Assembly (NCBI GenBank): GCA_037043015.1
Contig: CM073327.1
Location: forward strand, 10,522,727-10,586,726
Direction: 5' to 3'
DNA: 64,000 nucleotides
DNA from: Bryum argenteum
Taxonomy: Eukaryota > Streptophyta > Bryopsida > Bryales > Bryaceae
The position numbers and the translations under genes are program-made. Position 1 is the first letter of the stretch; each line of letters opens with the position of its first letter. Positions 35,124 through 46,989 of the stretch are shown here, piece after piece. The notes below the pieces were generated by a model that was given only the letters and a program-made list of their open reading frames with translations, did no database searches and had not been told where the DNA came from.

Positions 35124-36102
35124 TTAACCCCTAAACGTCCCTAGTGTCGAAAAACGACATTTTGGATGAAGGGCAGAAACTTTGAAGAGCCATAACTTCT
35201 TCATCCAAACTCCGTTTTTGATGAAATCACTTGGGTTTGGTCACAAATCAAGTCTAGTTTATGTGGTAAAAATTGCAGACTCATAAAATGAAGTATGAAT
35301 AAATGGCATGGATATTAGTGAAGGCAGCTTTTGTCTTTGGTTTTTCAAACATTTGGCATGTTTTACCATTGCAAGCCAATTATGTGAAATCTAAAATACT
35401 TTTTCATGAATTTTTTTTCATGGGTTTGATATTTAGATGCATCCCAACAACTTTGTAGTTGGAAGTTTTTTGATCTAAATAACTTTGGTATTGGCTTTGC
35501 AATGATGTTTCTACGATGCAAAAAGTGAAAAAATGGATGATTTTTGAAGAGCTAGATCTCCTTCATCCACCGTTAGATTTTGACTGTATTTTTTGGGATG
35601 GATTCCAATTATAGTCTATTTTTAGTGGTAGAAACCTTGACCTAATCGAGGATATATTGAAGAAAAGGCATGGATTTGAGTGCGAGGGGTCTAGTTTTGG
35701 ATTATTTTTCCTTTGTAAAATTTTTGGCAGTTTTCACGACTACAAGGCTACTATTTGAGCCAAGATTTTTTTTTGATGAATTATTTTGGTACAAGAGTGT
35801 CTTTGAGATGAAGATGAACAACTTTCTAGTTGCTGATTTTTTGATTGCAAATTTCATGTTGGTAGTATTTTCACTTCAAAGTGGAAATGATGGTATTTTG
35901 TAGCCTGTTTTGTGCAGTAATATGTTACGATCTCGCAATCTATGAGGTCCATGAGTCAAGTTTTGGTCCACATGATCTACTACAAGTCTATTACAAGTTT
36001 GTACGGTTGAGATCTGAATAGCTTATCTTTATTTTCATCTATATCACTTTTCTTGAAAATGAGTTTTTGGCTAAAAATACCCCTAGGACGTTTAGGGATT
36101 AA
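35124..36102. mobile_element. TTAA-type element, 971 bp
   Basis: TTAA at 35124-35127 and 36099-36102 flanks CCCCTAAACGTCCC on the left and GGACGTTTAGGG on the right. The left TTAA and terminus are themselves duplicated in tandem with 30 bp of flank (TTAA also at 35090-35093). The interior has no transposase and shares sequence with the fragment at 19915-20220. Confidence 0.85.
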
Positions 36103-37300
36103 AAAGAATGGCATGTATGCTATTTCAAAAGAAGAAATATTGCCCTACTTCGAGGCTGGGTGTAGATGCAATGTTTGTTTGACCTATTCTTGAATGTATG
36201 CCTGAGAGGTTCATGATACAATATTTTGTTAAGTTGTTATCGTTGGTATGCCAATCACTTGAGGCTTTCAATCTCCATAAGAACCCTTTACAATCTCTAA
36301 AGAACAACTTGAAGCTCGACTTGTCTAATGATCAAGCTTGTCCCGTGATGGTTCTCAACCTTTTTTAAGTTCAACTAGACTATTTGATGAAGGGAAACAA
36401 AAGACTTTTACCAAAACCACAAACCAACACAAACCAACATCACTTTACTAGTTATGAAATACACCACTTTATTATCAAAATCTATTTATGAAAAACATCA
36501 ACCCAAATGTTTAAAAAAACTCAATCAAATTGAAATTTGATCGGTGATCGGCATGTCTATAATAAGGTGAGTTGTTAACCTTTGAAAAAAGGAGAATTTT
36601 CATAAAATAGAACACTTCTATAATATATTTTTAAGTAGGGAAATATTCACAATAGGTTTGCAAAGTGGGGAAGGGAAAATGCCCTCGTGTTGCTTCAAAA
36701 GCAGGAAAAAAATGCTAAATGTTAGTTTTGATCTGCTTAAATGCCAATTTTCAATATCAACTTCGATATGTTTACTACACAAAGAGTTGTTAGTTAATAT
36801 AACAAATGTTAATTGCAAACTATAACACTAAATGTCACACATCACCATTGATAGTGTTACAACACTGATTATCAAACCATAACACTTAGTGTGAGAGCAT
36901 GCAAACTTTGCAAGTGGAAGAATTTATTGAGAGTGGTGCAATTGGTGGCTCGAAATAAAGACAAGGGACATTAATTGCAATTGCAACCCAAAATGAACAT
37001 TAATCTCAAGAGAGTTGAATAATGATGGTATTACCAGAAGTTACCCGTTACACTAATCTCCACGTAAGTAACAACTCTTATGTAGCAATGGAAAAAGTAT
37101 CAGAAAATATTAAATCCAATTCCCCTCATTGCAAATATTTGCATTTGTTACCTTAGTTGGAAATATGGGAAACACTAATCTCCGGGTTACACTAATTAAC
37201 AAAGGGTTCCCCATTATGGAAATTCCCCTTCGAAAATAACCATTTCATCATCGGGGACGCACTTTCGCGATGATCGGCCGGACGATTCCACAGTAAAGTG
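36103..37300. other. intergenic, no gene recognised
   Basis: AT-rich, without splice-consistent frames. Upstream sequence shared with the second BAHD copy begins further right, near 37550. Confidence 0.45.
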
Positions 37301-38151
37301 GTAGCCTAGGGTTTGCTCGATCGAGCGATTCAAGCACATTCATGCTTCCGATCATACAGTGGTATGCGACCGATTCTTCATTCATTTAAAAAAATTCAAT
37401 ACGGAAATAGTTTCAAATCAGGGACTCCGCCTGGAGAACACTTTAGTGTACAGAAAAGAGAATTCGGAAGAGAGAAGGAAGACGAGATACAGCAGCTAGG
37501 GAAGAGCTCGTGACGCTTGTGAAGCGATCTATAAGTTAGTGTTAATTTCGCCACAATGAATCCGTCCTAGAAAATGGCTACACTGGTAAAGAATCACTAT
37601 TAATCGATTCCACAAGCACTCTTTTCGAATACACTGACCGATCTCTGTGTGATACTTTCAATCTCAAATGGCGATGCAGGAGACTACAGTGGTTGCAAGA
37701 CGCAAGAACGGGATGATTACTTATTCTGATTTCCTATGGTCATCAGTGGTACGTGCCAGTTGCCGTAGTCTGATGCATTCAAATTCCGTGGAAGAGCCAG
37801 TAACTCAACAAATATGAGCACTTAAAACGATATTTGTTGACTTACTAGCACGGAATTTGAATGCAATCTAACAAACTCCACAGTCTTTTCATAGTAGCAC
37901 TTGGGAGCCTCTGACATGACCTTAAGTGAAACAAAAGAGAGAACTCAAATGCTCCTTAGGACCATGTAAGGACAATGGATGCTCAAATGTTAACGAGGGA
38001 TGAAGGCCTCGACAACCAAAAATGGCCTCTCTTGGGCACCACAAGTGTAAACTGTCAGTGTACTTTGTTTCATCTGCCTGTGTATGCATTCTTTCAGGAT
38101 GGGGAAGGAAGTAAAACACCATGATTCTGGTTTAGTACGCAAGGACAGGTT

Positions 38152-38415
38152 ACAAAACTCCAATTCCGTTAAAATGGCACTATGCCATGTGCCATTTTGT
38201 CACACTAGATCTTACATCTGTGCTCATATAAAATGGTATATTCTGTAATGTCACAATTTTTTTTGTATTATCACTTCTTTATATACATTGTCACTAATTT
38301 TCCTTAATATCACCTTGAAATTCTGTTATATCACATGGTTTTGAGCTACAGTTCAGAAAGTTGAGGTGTGCCATTTTACCGGAATAATGCCATTTTAACG
38401 GAATTGGGGTTACAA
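38152..38415. mobile_element. MITE with AACYCCAATTCCG ends, 256 bp
   Basis: The element at 38156-38411 has inverted ends AACTCCAATTCCGTTAAAAT and AACCCCAATTCCGTTAAAAT, with ACAA on both sides. It separates a partial duplicate of the BAHD start (about 38065-38155) from the full exon 1. The superfamily is not assigned. Confidence 0.65.
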
Positions 38416-38453
38416 GGATTTGTTTCATCTGCCTGTGTACGCATTCTTTCGGC

Positions 38454-40901
38454 ATGGGGAAGGAAGTAAAACATCAGGATTCTGATATTGTATCTGAGGA
38501 CAGGTTACAAGGGAAGGAATTCGAGAATGTGCAGAAATCGCTCATCAAACCCTCGACAGCGACGCCGAGCGAGAAAGAGTGGTTGGAACTCGCGGCTTTA
38601 GACTTGATCTGGGTGCATTTTTACACTCCTGTACTCTGCTTCTATAATCTCACTCCGGAGACGAGTGTCGGCGTGGTGCAACAGTTGAAGGATACACTTG
38701 CTGATGCGCTTGTGTTGTACTATCCTCTTGCTGGAAGAGTGTTTGGACCCAAGGATGGTAGACCTGCTAGTATCCACTGCAACGATGCAGGTGCTTTGTT
38801 CTTTGAAGCGAGCGTTGATATCGAAATGGCTGCGCTTAAAACCGAGGACTTCCATCCTCAGATGAAACTGTCCGGTATGCCTGCTGCGGGGTTTGGCAAT
38901 TACCCTTCGCTTCCTCACGTGGAGGATGGCCTCCCTGCTCTCATCATCCAGGTTCGAGTCCTTGTAGCCCATTCCAGTTCAATCCGGAGTAAGTTTCAAA
39001 CTTTGGAGTGTACGAATGGTCCTTTACAATTTGAAAAAGAAAGAAGAGAGTACACACTGCTGCTGATGAAGATCTCAAAAGTTGCCAAATTTTGTAGGTG
39101 ATACATGTTTTCAGTATGAGTAGCTGGAGTGCTTGAAACTAACACACATGTTTCTTGCTTCCTCAGGATCAGAGATAGTCTCAAGCTTAAGTGGTATGAG
39201 TGTACTATATGGTCTCTGCTTCGAGAGTACATAAAGGCTATTGATGAACGATTAAAAGGTTAAAAATTGCTTACTGAGCAGATTGGTTGATCTTTTGGGG
39301 TAACATTTTTAAGTAGTGCTGTCGGGCGTAAATTTCATGTTTTCATTATAATTAGCCCCAACACGTTTCACTTATATCTCTTTCAAGCTTCCTCAAGATC
39401 GCATTAAGACGCAAGTTTAGGTAGTATGGAGTGTTCCAACATGGACTTTCTCAAAAGAGAGTGCATAAATGCGGATTCAATACGATCGATAGTAGTTTAC
39501 TGAGCAGGATGCGTGATGGTGCAGGTGACACATTTGAAGTGTGGTGGTATCACACTGTGAGTAAACTGGTCACACGCGGCAGGAGATGGACTGGCGGGGT
39601 TTAATTTTGTCAAGTCCTGGTCGGAGATAGCAAGAGGATTGGAGGTTTCTCTGCTTCCCGATCATCGGCGTACGGAGCTTCTGAAGGCGAGTGAGCCATT
39701 ACCGGAGTTTAATTAAACAGCACCCTTTCATCACATCGGGGTATATCTCACTGGGTGCTCAGTTGATCGCCGGCAAGGTGAAGCCACCACCTAATGACGG
39801 TGCTGACAAAGCTTCCGTACTTGCATCGAAGACAATCGAGTTCAGCAAGGATGAGATTGCTAGGCTGAAAAAGCAGGGCAAGGGGGGTGGGTAGCAGCAA
39901 CTGTCGCGTGCAGATTGTCTTTCGAATCATGTATTGCGTAGCACTGCTCGAGTTCGTAACCTGCAACCTGAGAGCCCCAGTAAGTCCTCACAAACACTTG
40001 CATTCATCGTATGTTAAAGTCATTGTTTAAGTATGTCATATTGTACAGAATCAGGGGTGACATAGGAGCCTTATTTTCCAGGCCTGCATATCTTCTTTCT
40101 TTCTGCGAAAGCTTCTGAGTCCACTTTGCAAGCTGACTGATGATCACTAAGAGGGAGTTTTCTGGGAAGCTGACTGATGCGTTAATAAGTCCACGAATTT
40201 GATGAATCCAGTTCCTCTCGGTTACCGGAACATCTTCCATAGTGATTAGTTTAACACTTTCGAAGCTGACTGCTGATATAGTGAACTTACAAACATGTTG
40301 CTCAGCCTAATATTTACTGAATATCTTTCTTCATGATTAGTTAAAACTTCTGTAGACATGAAAGTGACCATCCACATCATGTTACTGATATCTGTGCACA
40401 TTGTTCGATGCAGTTCGGCTAGGCGTGCACGTGGAAGGAAAAAAGCCGTTATCACTCCCACCAGGCTACTTCGGCAACGCAATCAGTCTGCTCTGCGTAG
40501 TCTTCTCACGGGACGAGGTGCTAAACCGGCCATTCAGTACAACAGCCAACATAATACACAACGCAGTGGCAACAGGAAGTACGAGACACTGGTACCAGAA
40601 CATGATCGACTTTATAACTCACGGCGTAAAAACGGGTACAATTGGGCCAGTGCCGGAGGACGAGCGGTTTCCCGGCACGAAAAACGTGAGCACTTCGTAT
40701 CTGAACCGGTTTCCTTACTACGAGCTAGACTTCGGCTTCGGAATTCCTGCTTACTCAGTGCGCAACACCATGGGTGCCAGAGAAGGCCTGTTGTTCGTGT
40801 GCCCTAGTCCCCATGGGAAAGAGGATCTATCTGTCATGGCCAATATGGGCTCCGATCACATGCCCAGCTTCCTCTCCATGGTTCGTGATATCCCTGAGTA
40901 A
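38454..40901 (+). pseudogene. BAHD acyltransferase copy 1, disabled
   Basis: The three-exon layout matches the intact copy at 44401: exon 1 38454-38951, exon 2 from 39525 to about 39975, exon 3 40414-40901. Exon 2 contains TGA in place of a Gly codon (ITL-stop-VNWSHAAGDG, near 39558), an altered stretch with an added in-frame TAA near 39713, and a TAG before QQLSRADC near 39892. The HAAGD and DFGFG motifs remain, and exons 1 and 3 are open. An extra partial start, split off by a MITE, lies just upstream. The first 360 nt of exon 1 are almost identical to copy 2, while later exons differ clearly. Confidence 0.88.
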
Positions 40902-42032
40902 GCAGCCATTGATTTTGACCTGGTTTGTGTTGTCTCGATCAACCTGTTTTTGACGGACTAGCGTTTTTATTGTGTATATATACGAGCATGAGCTCAGTAT
41001 CTTTAACTTGGAGGCTACGTGTTCGCTGTATACTGTGCCACAGAGGAGTTGTCTATATTTTGCACTTCTATTGTTGTACTTTCTTATCATTGGTTGCTAT
41101 TTGATCTGTTTAAGGTTGGATGATCTTTTCAATGTGAGTCGCAGGTGCATACACGTGAATCAGCTTTCTGGAATAGCAGTAAAGTAGGGAACATTTTTTA
41201 GAGAGGATTGATGGAATTTATTGAGAAATCATTGCATTTAAGGTACAGGCACCTATAACGGAGAACTTAAGCATTTGAGCATGGAGTGGCTGTGATTATG
41301 AAGGAGCAGTTATTTTTCCTTTGTAGGGAAATAAGGTTCATGAAGAATGGAAATTTTTAATTTTTTTTTCAAGGAAATCTGAAATTACTACAAATTTTTG
41401 AGTCAAAAAGTAGCCCAGACACACAACCGCCATATAGCTTCACCCATTTTGGATAGGAATAAAAGCAGTGAAGGAAAATCCATTGCTGAGAAACCATAAC
41501 AGACATCATGCAAATGGAGCATGGAGAGAACCTTAAACGGACAAGTCTGGACCACAAAGCTAACTTAGAAGCCCCCAATTCTAGCCATAGCCATATTTCC
41601 GTATTTGGTAATTAGCAATTTCCGTATTTGAGTGCACCAGTTTCGGCTACCTCCCCTCCACTATGAGATCATGCACCGCACTCTTGACGGATAAAATTAT
41701 CTCTTTTTGGTTCAGCCATGCGCGGCAGTGAGAATACCTACTTACCGGTCATGGGGGTGCTAACTGGTATGGGTGTCTGTACCTTATGATGCGGAACCTA
41801 AATGGTGGCCTCTGTTAATCCTTAAACGCCCATGGGGTCTGAAATGGGCAGCCCAAAATTGAATCACAGTATCTTTTGGACTTGAGCATCATGAATAGTG
41901 CACTTTTTGAACATGGGCATCATGAGTGAACCAATCAATCATGAGCTTGCAACCTCCTACAAGGTTATGTACAACCCCAACCTAACTACCACAATCCTTT
42001 CAAAGCACAAAATCACTCATACAAATTGTGAT

Positions 42033-42402
42033 TTAACCCTTAAACGCCCGAGCAAGCCCGAGGGGCTTGATTCCAACAGAATCTTCCCTGTAGCTCTCAT
42101 TGTACTCAACGTTTCACTTATATTTTGATGTCAAACTGGTCACCTTCTTCTGATGCATTCAAAAAGTGAATTTTCACAAATCAAAACACAATTTGTATGA
42201 ATGATTATTTGGTTTGAAAGGATTGTGGTAGGTAGGTTGGGGTTGTACATAACCTTGTAGGAGGTTGCAAGCTCATCATTGATTGGTCCATTCATAATGC
42301 CCAAGTTCAAAAAGTGCACTATTCATGATGCCCAAGTCCAAAAGATGCTGTGATCCAATTTTGGGCTGGCCGTTTTAGACCCCGAGGGCGTTTAAGGGTT
42401 AA
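42033..42402. mobile_element. TTAA-type MITE, 362 bp, nested
   Basis: The element spans 42037-42398, with ends CCCTTAAACGCCC and its inverse and TTAA on both sides. It carries AGCCCGAGGGGCTTGATTCC just inside the left end, resembling the subterminal sequence of the piggyBac element at 2253. Confidence 0.9.
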
Positions 42403-42631
42403 CCCTTAAAAGTCCCTTGGGGATAGTATGTACGTTGTCGTATAATTAGGATTTGCTGCCAACAAGAAACTCTAAACTGGGATTGTAATAGCTCACTAGA
42501 ACCGCATTAATTCAAATGTCAACTTCTTCTTTGAACTCAAACCCATTAAAGGTGTGCATTCACTCCAAATACAACCAAAATACATCGTATTCTACTGGTC
42601 GCCACAACACACTCAGACCTTTAGGGGTTAA
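42399..42631. mobile_element. TTAA-type MITE, 225 bp, nested and adjacent
   Basis: The element spans 42403-42627, with ends CCCTTAAAAGTCCC and AGACCTTTAGGGG. It shares the TTAA at 42399-42402 with its left neighbour, so the two inserted at one TTAA in succession. Confidence 0.82.
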
Positions 42632-42856
42632 ACTGTAAAATTTCACTTTTTGAATACATCACAAGGAGGTGACCAGTTTGACATCAAAATATAAGTGAAA
42701 AGTTCATTACAGTGAAAGCTACAAAGCAGATTCTATTGGAAAACAACCCCTCGGGCTTTCTTGGGCGTTTAAGGGTTAAAAGGTAACAGACCTTTCTTCA
42801 TTAGAATTTAGGACGTTACTGTACAGCATTCTTGGTTATTTAGACAAAGTCATTTT

Positions 42857-43270
42857 TTGGATGTACCGTGCATATCTTTATGCCGTTGCGTGCTCATCAT
42901 GAATATTATAGACAGTAAAAATTTATTGTGGAAGAGCACTCCATCGTTGCTCAACTTTGAAATTGGCAGTAAGGTGGATTGTACAGTGCCCTCTAAAAAG
43001 TATACATTCACAATAGAAACAAGAGAACATTCCTCAATTTTCAAAAAGATCGCCATGTTCACAGAAATGATTCAAATGGCCAGTTACAAATTGTATTGGA
43101 GAGGTTCTGTAGTATTCATATCATCATCATTTGAAGGAACTCCAATCATAATTGGAGATTCTAATTTGATATACAACTTTTTAGCATATTATCTACTATT
43201 TACTCTTCGCTCTTATCACGAGCTACTTTTGCTGAGGCATGACACAATGGAAAACATCAATCATCTCTAA
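42857..43270 (+). other. isolated open frame of 137 aa, unrecognised
   Basis: A frame without a suitably placed ATG, containing no recognised motif. It stands alone between a MITE and the second BAHD unit. It could be an exon of an unknown or decayed gene, or chance. Confidence 0.2.
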
Positions 43271-43707
43271 AGAAAGCTATTTTGATACACTTTTTATGTA
43301 TATGCATCCGCTTTTTAGAAATAGAACTGAATTGAATTGTTCCCACCAAGAAGCTCAACTTCAGACTTTTGTACTCTAACTAAAGTGTCACGATAAACAA
43401 GAGCACCTTCAAATGATCGTAACTACCACCTCAAATAACCAAATTTTATGAAACTAACACCAAAGTGTTTGAAATGGAGAATATGTTATCAAAACCATCT
43501 CTTTCATGCTAATCTAAGTCTTCAGAAGAGCTAAAGGTAGATACTGAAAAGATACTAGAGTTATCAAATAAATTTACACTTTTTTTTGGAGATTTTTCAT
43601 GTACTCGTAAAGAAAGTGCTTTCTTACATACTTCATAATTTGCACCTTGGATAGATTATACAACGTGGTGGTTGTTTGAAAGTTGAAGTATGTGATCCCT
43701 TATGGCT

Positions 43708-43722
43708 AAACCCTAAACCCTA
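43708..43722 (+). promoter_or_regulatory. double telo-box
   Basis: AAACCCTAAACCCTA lies about 690 bp before the intact BAHD start codon and near a GC-rich patch. It may belong to an ancestral promoter carried with the duplication. No gene starts immediately beside it. Confidence 0.35.
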
Positions 43723-44400
43723 GGGCACTATACACAAAGCGCGCGAGAAGAGGCCGCGCTGAAAGGCAACGTCAAAACCAGCAGCCCAATGTTGTGACGT
43801 CCGCTCCCTGCTTTATGAACGAGACAGTGTCGTGTTTACCATGCAGAACATTCAAAAGCACGCTTTAGAATTTATGAAAAAGAGATCTAGACCTCAATAC
43901 CGCCATCTCGTAGAACCCTAGAAATCACTTTGATTGAGGTAAATCTGCCCCGCCCTTGAAAATGGCTCCACTGGTAAAGAATTAGTACTATTCGATTCCA
44001 CAAGCATTTTCCTCGTGCTTCCATTCTCTACAGAAGACTCTGTTCTCTACAGTGGTTGCAAGACGCGAGAACGGGATGATGACTCATTCTAGAAGCTCCT
44101 ACTTTCAGTCAGGTCTGTATCACCTGCACTATGTCTACGAAAGCATTAGAAAATTTGCAATTTACTTAGGTTAAAGGTCGTCTCCGTCACCAGACTTAAT
44201 GCGCTTTTGATGTCGTATAGTTGTAGGTGGTACGTGTCAGTAGCCGTACTTGAATGCATTCAACTTTCGTGGGGAGCCAGTAACTCGATAAATATCGTCT
44301 AAAGAGCTCTGTGGAACAATTTGGTCAGGCAGAGCAGGTGTTTTGCACTCGCCGTTAGAACTTAGTTTGTTTCCCCTGCGCGTGTTTGAATCCTTTCAGG

Positions 44401-46988
44401 ATGGTGAAGGAGGCAAAACATCAGGATTCTGATATTGTATCTGAGGACAGGTTACAAGGGAAGGAATTCGAGAATGTGCAGAAATCGCTTATCAAACCCT
44501 CGACAGCGACGCCGAGCGAGAAAGAGTGGTTGGAACTCGCGGCTTTGGACTTGATCTGGGTGCATTTTTACACTCCTGTACTCTGCTTCTATAATCTCAC
44601 TCCGGAGACGAGTGTCGGCGTGGTGCAACAGTTGAAGGATACACTTGCTGATGCGCTTGTGTTGTACTATCCTCTTGCTGGAAGAGTGTTTGGACCCAAG
44701 GATGGTAGACCTGCTAGTATCCACTGCAACGATGCAGGTGCTTTGTTCTTTGAAGCGAGCGTTGATATCGAAATGGCTGCGCTTAAAACCGAGGACTTCC
44801 AACCTCAAATGAAGCTCTCCGGCTTGCCTCTTGCGGGGTTTGGCAATTACCCTTCGCTTCCTCACGTGGAGGATGGCCTCCCTGCTCTCATCATCCAGGT
44901 TCGAGCCCTTGTAGCCCATTCTAGTTCACTCGGGAGGAAGTATCAGGCTATGGAGTGTACGAATGGTCTTTTGCAATTAGAAAAAGAAAGAAGAGAGTAC
45001 ACACTGCTGCTGATGAAGATCTTAAAATCGCTTAATTATTGTAGGTGATACATGTTTTCAGTATGAGTAGCTGCAGTGCTTGAAATTAACACACATCTCT
45101 ACAATTAGCCCAACACGTTTTCACTTATCTCTTTCAAACTTCTTCAAGACTGCATTATGACGCAAGTTTAGGTAGTATGGAGTGTTCCAACATGCTTTTT
45201 CTCGAAGAGAGTATGTAAATGCCGATTCAATACGATCGATAATAGTTTACTGAGCAGGATGTGTGATCGTGCAGGTGACACATTTCAAGTGTGGTGGTAT
45301 CACACTGGGAATAAACTGGTCACATGCGGCAGGAGATGGACGGGCGGGGTTTAACTTTCTCAAGTCGTGGTCGGAGATAGCAAGAGGATTGGAGGTTTCT
45401 CTGCTTCCTGATCATCGGCGTACGGAGCTTGTGAAGCCAGATGAGCCATTACCGGAGGTTAAACAGGACCCTTTCATCTCATCGATGTATATCTCACCGG
45501 GTGCCCAGTTGATCGCCGGCAAGGTGAAGCCACCACCTAATGACGGTGCTGACAAAGCTCCCGTACTTGCACCTAAGACAGTCGAGTTCACCAAGGATGA
45601 GATTGCCAGGCTGAAAAAGAAGGGCATGGGAAGTGGAGAGCAGCAACTGTCGCGTGCAGATTGTCTTTCGAATCATGTATTGCGTAGCACTGCTCGAGTT
45701 CGTAACCTGCAACCTGAAAGTCCCAGTAAGTCCTCACAACCACATGCATGTATTGTTTAAATAAGTCATACTACCCCATCATACATGTAATGTCTGCGTA
45801 TCTATTTCATACTACCCCATCATATATTGTTTTCAGTCCATTGTTCAAGTAAGTCACACTTTACAGAATCGTGGTGAGATTGGGGTTTTGGTTACGTTTG
45901 CCTTTTAGGTCTAATTCTTCTTCTTTCTTCGGAAGCTTCTAAGTCTACTCTGTAAGCTGACTGCTGACCACTGGAGAGGGATCTACTGCTGCATTAGTAA
46001 TTTCAAAAACATGTTAAATCTACTTTCTATTGGTTACCGATACACCTTCCTTAGTGTTTAGTATAACACTTTGCATACTACTCCATCATACATCTTCAGT
46101 TCGTTGACCAAGGAAGCCAAAGTGTACAGAATTCGGGGTGAAATTGCGGTTTTTATCAACGTAACGTTTGCATTCGTTGGTCTTTAGATTTTCTTTCTTT
46201 CTTCGAAATCTATCAAGCGTTCTTTGGAAGTTGATTGTTGATCAATGGAAAGGGAATTTCTGGTGTTTCAGTGAATCTGCAGACATCTTGTTTCTAATGG
46301 TTAACGGCAGACATTCTCTAGTGATCAGTATAACACTGCTAATTTGGTGAACTTACCACTATGTTTCTAGTTTCTATTGGTTACTGGTATGTCGTATTGT
46401 ATGTCTTTCTTCATGATCATTTAAACTTCTGTAGATATGAAAGTGACCAAGATTTGTTTTGCTGAATTCTGCGCACATTGTGTGTTTGGTGCTCGTGCAG
46501 TTCGGCTATGCGTGCTAGTAGAGGGGAGGAAGCAGCTATCACTTCCACCAGGCTACTTCGGCAACGCGATCAGTATGCTCTGCGTAGTCTTCTCAGGGGA
46601 CGAGGTGCTAAACCAGCCATTCAGTACAACAGCCAACATAATCCACGACGCAGTGGCAACAGTAATCACGAGGCAATGGTTGCAGAACATGGTTAACTTC
46701 ATAACGTACGGAGTTAGAATGGGTACATTTAAGCCAGTGTTGGAGGACGATCGGTTTCCCGGCATGAAAAACGTGAGCATTTCGTATCTGAACCGCTTTC
46801 CTTACTACGAGCTAGACTTCGGCTTCGGAACACCTGCTTTCTCAGTGCGCAACACCATGGGTGCCAGAGAAGGCCTGTTCTTCGTGTGCCCTAGTCCCCA
46901 TGGGAAAGAGGATCTATCTCTCATGGCCAACTTGGACTCGGATCAGATGCCCAGCTTCCTCTCCATGGTTCGTGATATCCCCGAGTAA
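44401..46988 (+). CDS. BAHD-family acyltransferase, intact copy 2
   Basis: Exons 44401-44898, 45275-45725 and 46501-46988 encode 478 aa, a normal length for BAHD enzymes, which transfer acyl groups from CoA thioesters to alcohols or amines in the cytosol. The catalytic HxxxD is SHAAGD (H183, D187). The structural DFGWG motif appears as DFGFG (422-426), with Phe in place of Trp. Typical blocks such as YYPLAGRV are present near residue 100. The start is at an ATG directly after TTTCAGG. The upstream TTG-initiated extension has no support. The substrate cannot be told from sequence: hydroxycinnamoyltransferase-like or another BAHD clade are both possible. It is the working member of a duplicated pair with 38454-40901. 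Confidence 0.9.
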
Positions 46989-46989
46989 G

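Larger units (their letters stand above)
41815..42779. mobile_element. TTAA-type MITE (outer element of a nest)
   Basis: The outer termini are TTAA (41815-41818) then TCCTTAAACGCCC, and GGGCGTTTAAGGG then TTAA (42776-42779). Its halves, 41819-42036 and 42632-42775, join across a TTAA to give a complete copy of the family in reverse orientation relative to the element at 42037. Two younger elements occupy that internal TTAA. Confidence 0.88.

Noticed and set aside
38945-38970. GGTTCGAGTCC as part of a tRNA T-arm
   Set aside because: It is the exon 1/intron 1 border of the BAHD gene, and no cloverleaf can be drawn around it.
44386-44400. Upstream start giving a five-residue extension of the BAHD protein
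   Set aside because: It would need a TTG start. The ATG at 44401 corresponds to the ATG of copy 1.
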